DNA from: Novosphingobium silvae
GTDB taxonomy: Bacteria > Pseudomonadota > Alphaproteobacteria > Sphingomonadales > Sphingomonadaceae
DNA: 64,000 nucleotides
Direction of reading: 5' to 3'
Assembly: GCF_009856825.1 (NCBI RefSeq)
Contig: NZ_WVTD01000003.1
Location: forward strand, 248,001-312,000
Both the position numbers and the translations under genes were made by a program. Below are positions 9,513 to 17,983 of the stretch, one piece after another; the first letter of the stretch is position 1; each line of letters begins with the position of its first letter. The notes under the pieces are model-generated. The model was given only the letters and a program-made list of their open reading frames with translations, was not told the DNA's origin and did no database searches.

Positions 9513-10234
9513 CACGATACGCCAACGCGTCGGCCGAAGCCGCCCGCCGGTCGGGCCGCACCCTGCAGCGCCGCAAGCCCGGGCGCGGGAGCGGCGAAGA
9601 CGGTGCGACGGAAGTTCTTCTCCAGCCTGTCGGCGACATAGTCCCACAGCACCGCGACTTCCTGCGCGGAGCGGCCGAGTGGATCCACCTCCATCACGGT
9701 TCGCCCGTCGATCATGGAAGCGGCGAAGTCGGTTCGCTGGTGGAGCGTGACCGGCGCTACCGTGCCATGCTGCGATAGCGCGACGGCGGCTTCCGCAGTG
9801 ATGCGCGCCTTGGGCGTGGCACCGTTGACGACGAAAAGCAGCGGCTTGCCGGAACGCTCGCACAGGTCGACCGTGGCGCCGACGGCCCTCAGGTCGTGGG
9901 GGCTGGGACGGGTGGGAATGACGACCAGCTCGGCCAGCTGGATCACGGTCTGGATGGCGAGAGTGATAGCGGGAGGCGTGTCGATGACCGCCAGCCTGAA
10001 ACCCTGCTGGCGCAGCGTCTGCAGGTCTGCCGCGAGGCGTCCCACGGTGGTCTGCGCGAAAGCGGGCATTTCGGCCTCGCGCTCGTTCCACCAGTCGGCA
10101 AGCGAGCCTTGCGGATCGATGTCGATAAGGACGACCGGACCGGCGCCCGCGCGCTGCGCCTGCACGGCGAGATGGCCGGACAGGGTCGTCTTGCCCGATC
10201 CGCCTTTCTGCGATGCCATTGCCACTACGCGCAA
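9512..10234 (-). CDS. ParA/MinD-family P-loop ATPase
   Basis: A deviant Walker A motif KGGSGKTT (residues 10-17), a Walker A' region IDIDPQGSL and the switch motif VIDTPPA identify a ParA-type ATPase of 240 residues. The start is taken as the TTG at 10234, which has GGGGGG seven bases before it and gives the normal distance to the P-loop. No parB or centromere-like repeats are adjacent, so it is probably an orphan ParA that positions a protein complex rather than a chromosome partition protein. The downstream coupled SPOR lipoprotein and a divergent second SPOR gene suggest an envelope or division role; this is inference. Confidence 0.88.
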   Translation of the reverse strand: MRVVAMASQKGGSGKTTLSGHLAVQAQRAGAGPVVLIDIDPQGSLADWWNEREAEMPAFAQTTVGRLAADLQTLRQQGFRLAVIDTPPAITLAIQTVIQLAELVVIPTRPSPHDLRAVGATVDLCERSGKPLLFVVNGATPKARITAEAAVALSQHGTVAPVTLHQRTDFAASMIDGRTVMEVDPLGRSAQEVAVLWDYVADRLEKNFRRTVFAAPAPGLAALQGAARPAGGFGRRVGVS

Positions 10235-10522
10235 AATCGTTCCCCCCGAAGACGAGCCAAGGCTGCCACTGCCGTCGCGGGATTCGCAGAACGATCCTAA
10301 CTTACGGTTAATCTCGTAGTTACTTGTGCCCGGCTCTTGGTCTTCGGCAACGCAGAACCGGGCCGTGCACCGCGCGTTAACGCTTAGCAGCTAGGCCATG
10401 GGTGGTTCGAAATGGGACTCGTGGTGCTTATTGCTGGCGTGGCGGTCGTCGCTGGGCTTAACCATCATCGCCTTTTCGAAGGCGATTTCGACTTTCCTCG
10501 AGGCTGAACGGGCACGACCGAC
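10235..10522. other. Intergenic region between divergent envelope genes
   Basis: This 288-base gap must hold promoters for the ParA/SPOR pair (minus) and the Sel1/SPOR gene (plus). A perfect palindrome GCGTTAACGC lies at 10374-10383. A possible 31-residue ORF (10412-10507, plus) would encode a peptide with a hydrophobic segment GLVVLIAGVAVVAGL, but its ribosome site is weak. Nothing else is clear. Confidence 0.4.
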
Positions 10523-11629
10523 TTGAGCACCTTTTCCCCCCTCCTGCGCGCCGGAATGGCAGTGCTCGGCGCTTCGGTGCTTGCTGCATCCCCTGCGCTG
10601 GCCGACGTGAAGGCCGGCGTGGATGCCTGGTCGGCGGGTGACTATGCCGGCGCCATCGCGCAGTGGCGGCCGCTTGCCGAGCGGGGCGATCCCGACGCGC
10701 AGTTCAACCTTGCGCAGGCGTACAAGCTGGGACGCGGCGTGCCCGCTGACCTCGGGAAAGCGGAAGACCTCTACGGCAAGGCGGCCGCGCGCGGCCATGC
10801 CCAGGCGGCGGACAGCTACGGCCTGCTGCTGTTCCAGCGGGGAGAGCGCAAGAGCGCGCTGCCCTACCTCGAGGCATCGGCCGCACGCGGCGATGCACGC
10901 GCGCAGTACATTCTGGGCGTCGCTCACTTCAACGGAGACATCGTCGCAAAGGACTGGGTGCGCGCCTATGCCCTGGTCAGCCTGGCGCAGCAGGAAGGCC
11001 TTGCGCAGGCTACCAGCGCAAAGGCGCAGATGGACCGGCACATCCCGCTCACCGATCGCCAGAAGAGCGTGCCCCTGGCTGCCCGGATCGCCGGCCAGGC
11101 GCAGGCGAACCGGCAGCGGCTCAACACTTCCGCAGAACTGGGCGCCCCGCTCGCGGCCCTTGAGCCAGTTCCTAAGCCCGGCATCGCGGAAGGCCCCGGC
11201 GCTCCCAAACCCGATGCCGCCGCCGCCCTGGCGGAAGGCCCAGCCGGTGCCGGAGCGGACTATACCCGCAGCAACGCCGTCCCGCCGGCAGAGCGTGCGC
11301 CGGCGCCTGCCCCACGGCAAAGCGCAGCGGCAAAGCCGGAGCGCAAAACCGCGAACACATCTCCCAAGGCCGCTCCCCGTGTGGCCGCTCCGTCCCCCGG
11401 CGGCCCCTGGCGGCTGCAACTGGGCGCGTTCGGAGTGGCCGGCAACGCCGAGGCGCTCTGGGCGCGAGTGCGCAGCCGGCCCGAGCTTGCGGGCCATTCA
11501 AGGGCGCTTGTCCCCGCCGGAAAGCTGACCAAGCTCCAGGCGACCGGTTTCGCCAGCCGGGCAGACGCCCAGGCGGCATGCGCGCGTCTCACCTCGGGCG
11601 GTTTCGGGTGCCTGCCGGTCAGGGACTGA
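10523..11629 (+). CDS. Sel1-repeat and SPOR domain protein, secreted
   Basis: The 368-residue protein opens with a cleavable signal peptide (…AASPALA at about residues 21-27), then Sel1-like repeats (for example GDPDAQFNLAQAYKLGRG near 56-73 and GDARAQYILGVAHFNG further on), a proline/alanine-rich linker, and a C-terminal SPOR domain beginning near WRLQLGAFG. Such proteins act in the periplasm at peptidoglycan. The start is a TTG at 10523; the next in-frame ATG (residue 12) would cut into the signal peptide. It stands divergent to another SPOR gene, suggesting related jobs. Its 3' end overlaps the next gene by about 50 bases. Confidence 0.85.
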   Translation: MSTFSPLLRAGMAVLGASVLAASPALADVKAGVDAWSAGDYAGAIAQWRPLAERGDPDAQFNLAQAYKLGRGVPADLGKAEDLYGKAAARGHAQAADSYGLLLFQRGERKSALPYLEASAARGDARAQYILGVAHFNGDIVAKDWVRAYALVSLAQQEGLAQATSAKAQMDRHIPLTDRQKSVPLAARIAGQAQANRQRLNTSAELGAPLAALEPVPKPGIAEGPGAPKPDAAAALAEGPAGAGADYTRSNAVPPAERAPAPAPRQSAAAKPERKTANTSPKAAPRVAAPSPGGPWRLQLGAFGVAGNAEALWARVRSRPELAGHSRALVPAGKLTKLQATGFASRADAQAACARLTSGGFGCLPVRD

Positions 11630-12873
11630 CGCAAGGCGTCGCAGGCGCCGTTCCGGGGCATCCACGGCTCGACACGCTGGACCTGATCCGCGGTGTTGCT
11701 GTGCTGGGGATACTTACCATCAACATCGGCGGCTTTGCCGGACCGATGATCGCCTCCACCTCGCCCAACCTGCCCTGGCCCGCCACCCGCATCGACGAGG
11801 CGGCTTTCGCGTTCAACTTCCTCCTTTTCGAAGGCAAGATGCGGGCACTGTTCTCGCTGCTCTTCGGCGCGGGGATCGTGCTGTTCTGGGAACGGGCGGA
11901 GGCGAAGGGACGCGATGGCGATTCGCTGCAGCTGCGCCGCCTCGGCTGGCTCATGCTGCTGGGGCTGCTGCACTACCTGCTGCTGTGGTGGGGCGACATC
12001 CTGTTCGTCTATGCCGTCTGCGGGTTCGCCGCGCTGCTGCTGCGCCCGCTCGGCAATGCCGTGCTTCTGACGCTGGCGCTGCTCCTCTATTACGGATGGC
12101 ACGTGTGGGGCATGCTCGATGCCGCGGACGTCATCGCGGCCGAGACGGCGCTGCGCGATCATGTCGCCAGCCCTGCGCAGCTGCGCCTTGTCGCCGACCG
12201 CATCGCGCCGATGCACGCCTGGGCAGCGCAGGAACTGCGCGAAGCGGGTTTCGGGTACATCGAGCTGCTTCGCGTCAAGCTGGCGGAAAGGCCGTTCTGG
12301 CAGGTGCAGATGGTGTCCGGCGTCTTCTCCGAGACGCTGCCGCTGATGCTGATCGGCATGGTCTGTTACCGGTGCGGCTTCTTCGACGGCCGCCTCAGCC
12401 GCGGGCGCCTGCTGGAAATCTCGCTTGCCTGCACGCTGGCAGGCCTCGTGCTGACCGGCCTGTTCCTGGGCTGGGCATGGCCGCGCCATTTCCCGCCCCT
12501 TACCATGAACGCCGCGCTGGTCTGGGGGCTGGCGATGCCGCACCTGCTGGGTGGATGCGGCTATGCCGGCCTCCTCGTGCTCGCCGCTCCCCGGCTTGCA
12601 CCCACATGGCTGGGACGCCGCCTGATCGCGGCGGGGCGCATGGCGTTCAGCAACTATGTCCTCACCAGCCTGGTCATGACCTTCCTGTTCTACGGCTGGG
12701 GCCTTGGCCTGTTCGCAAGGTTCGGAGCGCTCGAGCAGTGGCTCTTCGTGCTCGGCGGCTGGGCGCTCATGCTGGGCTGGAGCCCGGTGTGGCTGCGGCA
12801 TTTCCGGCGCGGCCCGCTCGAATGGCTCTGGCGCTCGCTCGTCGAGCGAAGGGCGCTCACCAACCGCCTCTGA
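11578..12873 (+). CDS. DUF418 family integral membrane protein (YeiB-like)
   Basis: The protein has the RLDTLDLIRGVAVLGI opening typical of the DUF418/YeiB family, then about ten hydrophobic membrane segments and a C-terminal DUF418 domain with FSNYVLTS and the W-rich end. The biochemical role is not known; the family is distantly related to acyltransferase-3 membrane proteins. With the ATG at 11578 it has 431 residues and overlaps the preceding SPOR gene by 52 bases; a GTG at 11608 is an alternative start closer to family length. Confidence 0.85.
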   Translation: MRASHLGRFRVPAGQGLTQGVAGAVPGHPRLDTLDLIRGVAVLGILTINIGGFAGPMIASTSPNLPWPATRIDEAAFAFNFLLFEGKMRALFSLLFGAGIVLFWERAEAKGRDGDSLQLRRLGWLMLLGLLHYLLLWWGDILFVYAVCGFAALLLRPLGNAVLLTLALLLYYGWHVWGMLDAADVIAAETALRDHVASPAQLRLVADRIAPMHAWAAQELREAGFGYIELLRVKLAERPFWQVQMVSGVFSETLPLMLIGMVCYRCGFFDGRLSRGRLLEISLACTLAGLVLTGLFLGWAWPRHFPPLTMNAALVWGLAMPHLLGGCGYAGLLVLAAPRLAPTWLGRRLIAAGRMAFSNYVLTSLVMTFLFYGWGLGLFARFGALEQWLFVLGGWALMLGWSPVWLRHFRRGPLEWLWRSLVERRALTNRL

Positions 12874-12895
12874 CCATCTCTTTCAAAAATGCTAT

Positions 12896-12910
12896 TGCGA
12901 TCCATTCGCA
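12896..12910. promoter_or_regulatory. Palindrome upstream of bfd, candidate iron-responsive operator
   Basis: TGCGA TCCAT TCGCA is a perfect 5-5-5 inverted repeat 37 bases before the bfd start. Bfd genes are commonly iron-repressed, and a Fur gene lies in this window, so a Fur-type operator is possible. The match to known Fur boxes is only partial. Confidence 0.3.
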
Positions 12911-12946
12911 CCGGCATATATTGAACCGGGACTAGAGGATTCGCTC

Positions 12947-13141
12947 ATGTACGTGTGCATCTGCAATGCCATCCGGGAAACCGAACTGCGCTGCGCCGCC
13001 CGGCGCTGTCGCGGCAGTGCCGAAGCCATTTACGGTTCGCTCGGACGCGCTCCTCAATGCCGCCAGTGCCTCGACGAGGCTGAAGACATCATCGCCGACG
13101 AGCTTTCGTCGAACGGAATGGGAATCTCTGCCACCGCCTGA
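12947..13141 (+). CDS. bfd: Bacterioferritin-associated ferredoxin
   Basis: Bfd carries a [2Fe-2S] cluster and donates electrons to bacterioferritin so that stored iron can be released. The 64-residue product has the four ligands at C4, C6, C38 and C41, the same positions as in E. coli Bfd. The ATG at 12947 follows AGAGGA. It lies 71 bases upstream of bfr in the same direction, the expected functional pairing. Confidence 0.94.
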   Translation: MYVCICNAIRETELRCAARRCRGSAEAIYGSLGRAPQCRQCLDEAEDIIADELSSNGMGISATA

Positions 13142-13212
13142 CATGACCTGACTTGAACTCCGGACCCTGTTTCGCCTATAGGCCGCGGCTCACATTGAGG
13201 AGTTCCCGCGCG

Positions 13213-13692
13213 ATGAATGGTGACCAGAAGGTTATCGAGTTCCTGAACAAGGCCCTGTTCAACGAGCTGACGGCGATCAACCAGTACTGGCTGCACTATC
13301 GCATGCTCGACAACTGGGGCATCAAAAAGCTTGCCGAGTACGAGCGTCACGAATCGATCGACGAGATGAAGCACGCCGACGTGCTTGCCGATCGTATCCT
13401 GTTCCTGGGCGGACTCCCCAACTTCCAGTCGCTGGGCAAGCTGCGCGTCGGCGAGACGGTGGAGGAAATCCTGCGCGCCGACCTCGCGCTCGAATACGAT
13501 GCCCTGCCCATGCTCAAGGAAGCCATCGCCCACGCCGAATCGGTGCGCGATTTCGTCAGCCGCGAGATCTTCGCGCGCATCCTCGAGAGCGAGGAAGAGC
13601 ATGTCGATTTCCTGGAAAAGCAGTTCGACATGATCGAGCGCATGGGCATCCAGAACTACTGCCAGCTGCAGAGCAAGCCCGCCGAGGACTGA
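13213..13692 (+). CDS. bfr: Bacterioferritin
   Basis: Bacterioferritin forms a 24-subunit haem-containing shell that oxidises and stores iron. All ferroxidase ligands are in place: E18, E51, H54, E94, E127 and H130, and M52 is the haem ligand; these are the E. coli positions. The ATG at 13213, with GAGGAG upstream, gives 159 residues. It follows bfd closely. Confidence 0.97.
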   Translation: MNGDQKVIEFLNKALFNELTAINQYWLHYRMLDNWGIKKLAEYERHESIDEMKHADVLADRILFLGGLPNFQSLGKLRVGETVEEILRADLALEYDALPMLKEAIAHAESVRDFVSREIFARILESEEEHVDFLEKQFDMIERMGIQNYCQLQSKPAED

Positions 13693-13814
13693 GGCGCTTC
13701 ACTCCCTGCGGCTCTCCTCAGCCGCCAGTCATGCGGGAACCCGGCCCCCATCCGGCACTTGTGCCAGGAAGGAGCGGTCGGGTATCGCGTCCGGGACTGT
13801 CCAGGGGGGTAAGA

Positions 13815-14993
13815 ATGAATTCACCGCGCAGCGATGCACAAGACGATGCCGGAGGCGAGCGCGGCCTCACGGCGGAGGACATCGGCTTCGCCGTCCTCGT
13901 CGTAGGCATCTCTCTTGCAGCCGCCTACCTCCTCGCGCCGTACTTCGGTGCCGTCCTGTGGGGCGTGGTGGCCGCGATCATGTTCCAGCCGCTCACCGCG
14001 AAGCTGGCGGAGCGCATGGGCGGCCGCAAGAACCTTGCGACATCCATCGTGCTGCTGGGCCTGGTGCTGCTCTTCGTGGTGCCGACGATCCTGCTGGGCA
14101 TCAGCATCGTCAACGAAGCGACGGCGCTCTACCAGAAGATCTCCAGCGGCCAGATCGATTTCGGCCGCATCTTCCAGCAGATCCTGAACGCGCTGCCGGT
14201 CCGCCTGCGCAACCTGGTGGAGGAGTACGGCCTGACGGACTTTGATAACATCCGCCGCCAGTTCGGATCCAGCATCACCAGCGGCCTCCAGACCGTCGCG
14301 GGGCGCGCCCTCACGGTGGGCCAGGGCGCGCTGAGCTTCATCGCCGCGCTGGGTGTCATGCTGTACCTCAGCTACTTCCTGCTGCGCGACGGCGACCGAT
14401 ATGGAGAGATGGTGCGCACCAGCATGCCGCTCCACCCCGGCACCCGCGATTCGCTGATCGAGAATTTCCTCCTCGTGGTGCGCGCGACCATGCGCGGGAC
14501 CGTCGTGGTCGGCGTCGTACAAGGCCTGCTCGGCGGCATCCTGTTCTCCGTCCTGGGGATCGAGGGCGCGCTGATCTGGGGCGTGCTGATGGGGTTCTTC
14601 TCGCTGCTGCCGGCCGTCGGCACGGGCATCATCTGGGTGCCTGTCGCGATCTACCTGTTCGCCGTCGGCGATACCGGGAAAGCGGCCATCGTGGTGTTCT
14701 GCGGTGTGTTCATCATCGGCATGGTCGACAACATCCTGCGCCCGATCCTGGTAGGCCGCGACACCCGCCTGCCCGACTTCGTGGTGCTGATCGCGACTCT
14801 GTCCGGGCTGGAGCTGTTCGGCCTGAACGGCTTCATCATCGGCCCTGTCATCGCGGCCCTGTTCATCTCGGTCTGGAACCAGCACCGCCATCGCCGCAGC
14901 GCAAAGCTGGAGAGTGATCGCACGGGCCTTCCGGTGCAGACGCCGGCCCTCGCCGCCCACGCGGTCGAGGAAGCGAGCGCCCACCCGTCCTGA
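13815..14993 (+). CDS. AI-2E family transporter (PerM/YhhT-like membrane protein)
   Basis: This 392-residue protein has seven to eight hydrophobic segments and the characteristic C-terminal stretch with LPAVGTGIIWVPVAIYL, GMVDNILRPILVG and FIIGPVIAALF of the AI-2 exporter/PerM superfamily. Family members export autoinducer-2, sodium or other small solutes; the substrate here cannot be told. The ATG at 13815 is chosen because AGGGGGG lies just upstream; the frame is open to 13731. It is a single gene convergent with der. Confidence 0.88.
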   Translation: MNSPRSDAQDDAGGERGLTAEDIGFAVLVVGISLAAAYLLAPYFGAVLWGVVAAIMFQPLTAKLAERMGGRKNLATSIVLLGLVLLFVVPTILLGISIVNEATALYQKISSGQIDFGRIFQQILNALPVRLRNLVEEYGLTDFDNIRRQFGSSITSGLQTVAGRALTVGQGALSFIAALGVMLYLSYFLLRDGDRYGEMVRTSMPLHPGTRDSLIENFLLVVRATMRGTVVVGVVQGLLGGILFSVLGIEGALIWGVLMGFFSLLPAVGTGIIWVPVAIYLFAVGDTGKAAIVVFCGVFIIGMVDNILRPILVGRDTRLPDFVVLIATLSGLELFGLNGFIIGPVIAALFISVWNQHRHRRSAKLESDRTGLPVQTPALAAHAVEEASAHPS

Positions 14994-15036
14994 GGGGCGG
15001 CAACCCGCTCTTCGCTTGTGCGGCTGTGCCTGCCCG

Positions 15037-15066
15037 CCATCGTCCCGGCCACCACCGGGACGATGG
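15037..15066. terminator. Perfect 12-bp stem-loop between convergent genes
   Basis: CCATCGTCCCGG (15037-15048) pairs perfectly with 15055-15066 around a six-base loop, ten bases from the der stop codon and about 40 after the transporter gene. No T run follows on either strand, so it may act as a weak bidirectional terminator or mRNA 3' stabiliser. Confidence 0.55.
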
Positions 15067-15075
15067 AACAGCCGA

Positions 15076-16455
15076 TCAGTCCTTCGCGAACGGGTTCTTG
15101 GCGCTGCGCAGGTTGAGGCGGATCGGCACGGCGTCGAAACCAAGCTCGCGCCGCATCCCGTTAATCAGGTAGCGCTTGTAGCTTTCTGGCAGCAGGTCGA
15201 GGCGGGTGCCGAAGATGACGAAGCCCGGCGGACGGGTCTTCGCCTGCGTGATGTAGCGCAGCTTGATCCGCTTGCCGCCGGGCGCCGGCGGCGGATTGGC
15301 GGCAAGCGCATCGTCGAACCAGCGGTTCAGCGCCGAGGTGGGGACGCGGCGGCTCCATGCCTCGCGAATCGCGAAGCCGGTCGCGATCAGTTCGTCGATC
15401 CCCCGGCCGGTGCGTGCCGACACCGTCAACAGCGGCACGCCGCGAACCTGCGCCAGCCCGTCGTCGAGAGCGCCGCGGATGCCGTTGAACAGGCCCGAGG
15501 CATTTTCCGCCACGTCCCACTTGTTCACCGCGATGATCAGCGCCCGGCCTTCTTCCAGCACCTTGGAGGCAATGGTGAGGTCCTGGTGCTCAAGCCCGCG
15601 CGTGGCATCGAGCAGCAGCACGACCACTTCGGCAAAATCGATCGCGTGGCGCGCATCGGCGACGGCAAGGCGTTCGAGTTTCTCGGTCACGTTGGCGCGC
15701 TTGCGCATGCCGGCGGTGTCGATCAGCCGTACCCGGCGCACATCGCCGCTCTTGGGGTCCGTCCAATCCCAGTCGACCGCGATGGAATCGCGGGTGATCC
15801 CCGCCTCCGGGCCCGTGAGCAGGCGGTCCTCGCCCAGGATGCGGTTGATCAGCGTGGACTTGCCGGCATTCGGACGGCCGACAATGGCGAGCTTCAGCGG
15901 CGCCAACAGGCGCGCCTCCTCGTCTTCCTCTTCGGGGAATTCGAGTTCTTCGGGCTGGAGCGGATCGAGGTGCGGGAGCAGCGCCTCGAACAGGTCGGCC
16001 ATGCCGACGCCATGCTCCGCCGACACCGCGATCGGATCGCCGAGACCGAGCGAGTACGCCTCCAGCACGCCGTGGTCGCCAGCGCGGCCTTCCGCCTTGT
16101 TGGCGAGCACGATCACGGGCACGGGCGAGGCACGCAGCCACTGGCCGATCTCCTCGTCCAGCGGCGTGAGGCCTGCCCGCGCATCGACCACCAGCAGCGC
16201 GACGTCGGCGGTTTCCAGAGCGGCCTCGGTCTGCTTGCGCATGCGGCCGGGAAGCGTTTCCGCCTCGTCGTCCTCCCACCCGGCGGTGTCGACGATCTGG
16301 AACTTGAGGCCGAGCAGTTCGGCATCGCCGAAGCGGCGGTCGCGGGTGACGCCGGGCTGATCGTCGACCAGCGCGAGCTTCTTGCCGACGAGCCGGTTGA
16401 ACAGCGTGGACTTGCCGACGTTGGGTCGGCCGATGATGATGACTTGAGGAAGCAT
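15076..16455 (-). CDS. der: Ribosome biogenesis GTPase Der (EngA)
   Basis: Der is a tandem-G-domain GTPase needed for 50S subunit maturation. Two G1 motifs are visible, GRPNVGKST at residues 9-17 and GRPNAGKST near 191, with G3 motifs DTAGW and DTAGM, G4 motifs NKAE and NKWD, and a C-terminal KH-like domain. The ATG at 16455 gives 459 residues, the usual length. An acidic insert (EEEDEEA) sits between the two G domains. Confidence 0.96.
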   Translation of the reverse strand: MLPQVIIIGRPNVGKSTLFNRLVGKKLALVDDQPGVTRDRRFGDAELLGLKFQIVDTAGWEDDEAETLPGRMRKQTEAALETADVALLVVDARAGLTPLDEEIGQWLRASPVPVIVLANKAEGRAGDHGVLEAYSLGLGDPIAVSAEHGVGMADLFEALLPHLDPLQPEELEFPEEEDEEARLLAPLKLAIVGRPNAGKSTLINRILGEDRLLTGPEAGITRDSIAVDWDWTDPKSGDVRRVRLIDTAGMRKRANVTEKLERLAVADARHAIDFAEVVVLLLDATRGLEHQDLTIASKVLEEGRALIIAVNKWDVAENASGLFNGIRGALDDGLAQVRGVPLLTVSARTGRGIDELIATGFAIREAWSRRVPTSALNRWFDDALAANPPPAPGGKRIKLRYITQAKTRPPGFVIFGTRLDLLPESYKRYLINGMRRELGFDAVPIRLNLRSAKNPFAKD

Positions 16456-16693
16456 GATTCCCACCGCTTGGGGATTTCCGGCGCTTTTGGCAAGCATTGC
16501 GCGCCTCGCGTCAGGTTTCCGGAAGCGCCGCACGTCCGGCGAGTTCCCCTGCCGGGCGCTTCAAGACGGTCAGGCGCTCGGAAACTGCGGTAAAATTTCG
16601 CGCTGCTCCGGCGTTTCCCGGAACAAAACCTTGCGCTGTGATTAACCACCATCGGCAGACAGCTGATAACCTTCCCACACCACAAGGGCGGGC

Positions 16694-17362
16694 ATGAGGG
16701 AATACCGCATAGCATTGGTTCTGGCGCTGGCCGCCGGGTGTGTGGCTCCGGTGCAGGCGCGCACCGCCATTGAGGAGGCCCGCGACGACGCGGGGCCACG
16801 CGCGGCGCTCACAGCGCCGGCCGCGCCCCGAGCCAGCGACCACCTTGAATGCGTGCCTTTCGCCCGCAGCACGTCCGGGATCCAGATCTACGGCGATGCC
16901 CATACCTGGTGGGGACAGGCGAAGGAGCGCTATGCAACGGGGCAGGCGCCGCGCGTCGGCGCCGTGATGGCGATCCGCCCGTTCAACAATTCACGGCTGG
17001 GCCACGTCGCCACGGTCAGCCGGATCATCGATTCGCGCACGATCCTGCTCAGCCATGCCAATTGGTCCTCGCCCGGACAGATCGAGCGCAACGTGACCGC
17101 GCTCGACGTCTCGCCCGCGAACGACTGGAGCCAGGTGCGCATCTGGTATGCGCCGAGCGGCGGGTTGGGAACCACGCACTGGCCGGTGGAGGGCTTCATC
17201 TATAACGCGAGGCCCGGCGCCGCGCCGCAGGCGCTCCCGCTGCCAGGCAGCCGCGCGGAGAAAGCCCCGGCGAAGTCCATGCGTTCGGCAAAGGCACGGG
17301 GCGCTGAAAGGCCGGGGCGCCGCAGCGATCCCATCGGGGCGATCATCGCCGGGCGTTACTGA
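16694..17362 (+). CDS. Secreted CHAP-domain peptidoglycan amidase/endopeptidase
   Basis: An N-terminal signal peptide (cleavage likely after VQA at residue 22) is followed by a CHAP domain of the NlpC/P60 superfamily. The cysteine-histidine-asparagine triad is recognisable as C53 (LECVPFAR), H104 (RLGHVATV) and N123 (SHANW). CHAP enzymes cut peptidoglycan cross-links or amide bonds in the periplasm. The tail after residue 180 is basic and low complexity. ATG 16694 has AAGGGCGGG before it. No operon partner is evident. Confidence 0.86.
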   Translation: MREYRIALVLALAAGCVAPVQARTAIEEARDDAGPRAALTAPAAPRASDHLECVPFARSTSGIQIYGDAHTWWGQAKERYATGQAPRVGAVMAIRPFNNSRLGHVATVSRIIDSRTILLSHANWSSPGQIERNVTALDVSPANDWSQVRIWYAPSGGLGTTHWPVEGFIYNARPGAAPQALPLPGSRAEKAPAKSMRSAKARGAERPGRRSDPIGAIIAGRY

Positions 17363-17419
17363 ACCCGCACGGATCAAAGGCATCGTTGCTCCCCGCACGA
17401 GCGGGAAGCGGATGCACGA

Positions 17420-17722
17420 TCAGTCCTTCTTCGCGACGGGCGCGTCTTCGCCGATGTCCTCGTACCAGGCTTCCACCGGGCCGGAGAGCTTGATCGTCAG
17501 CGGCTGGCCGTGGCGGTCCATCGACTTGCCCGCCTGCACGCGGATCCAGCCTTCCGGGATCGAGTATTCCTCGACGTTCGTGCGCACGGTGCCCTTGAAG
17601 CGGATCCCGATGCCGCGACGCAGCTTCTCCTCGTCGAAGAAGGGGCTGCGCGGATTGATCGCGATGCGGTCGGGCGGCACGTCGGGGCCGGTCTGGGCGG
17701 GCGTGGGGGTCTCTTCGGTCAT
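17420..17722 (-). CDS. DUF3297 family protein
   Basis: A 100-residue protein with PPDRIAINPRSPFFDEE and GIRFKGTVRTNVEEYSIPEGWIRVQAGKS-like stretches, characteristic of the DUF3297 family found in many proteobacteria. The function is unknown. It has no signal peptide or membrane segment and is predicted cytosolic. It is a single gene between the CHAP amidase (convergent) and tRNA-Val (divergent). Confidence 0.8.
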   Translation of the reverse strand: MTEETPTPAQTGPDVPPDRIAINPRSPFFDEEKLRRGIGIRFKGTVRTNVEEYSIPEGWIRVQAGKSMDRHGQPLTIKLSGPVEAWYEDIGEDAPVAKKD

Positions 17723-17798
17723 GGCGTCGCGTTTAGATTGAGATCGGCGCTTGTCAATTCGATCCGAACCGTCTAGGGGCCCGCTTCCGCACTGATGC

Positions 17799-17873
17799 GG
17801 GCGCGTAGCTCAGTGGTAGAGCACACCCTTCACACGGGTGGGGTCGCAGGTTCAATCCCTGCCGCGCCCACCA
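17799..17873 (+). tRNA. tRNA-Val (anticodon CAC)
   Basis: A 75-nt cloverleaf with acceptor GGGCGCG/CGCGCCC, discriminator A and encoded CCA (17871-17873). The anticodon loop TTCACAC between CACCC and GGGTG gives CAC, which reads GUG. D-arm and GGTTCAATCCC T-arm are normal. Confidence 0.96.
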
Positions 17874-17983
17874 TCCTTCCCCGGATGGCTTTGGATACGC
17901 TGCGGCTTTTTCCTTCGACATCGGCGGCATAACCTTCAGCGGCGTCTTGCGGGCGCAACCTGTGCGCGGCATAGGCTGCGACC

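Noticed and set aside
10305..10325. TTAA-like CtrA box in the ParA/SPOR control region
   Set aside because: The half sites are TTAA and TTAC with eight bases between, not the TTAA-N7-TTAA consensus.
16615..16650. GGAAC upstream of the CHAP gene as a sigma-EcfG promoter
   Set aside because: No CGTT-type minus 10 element occurs at the required 16-17 base spacing.
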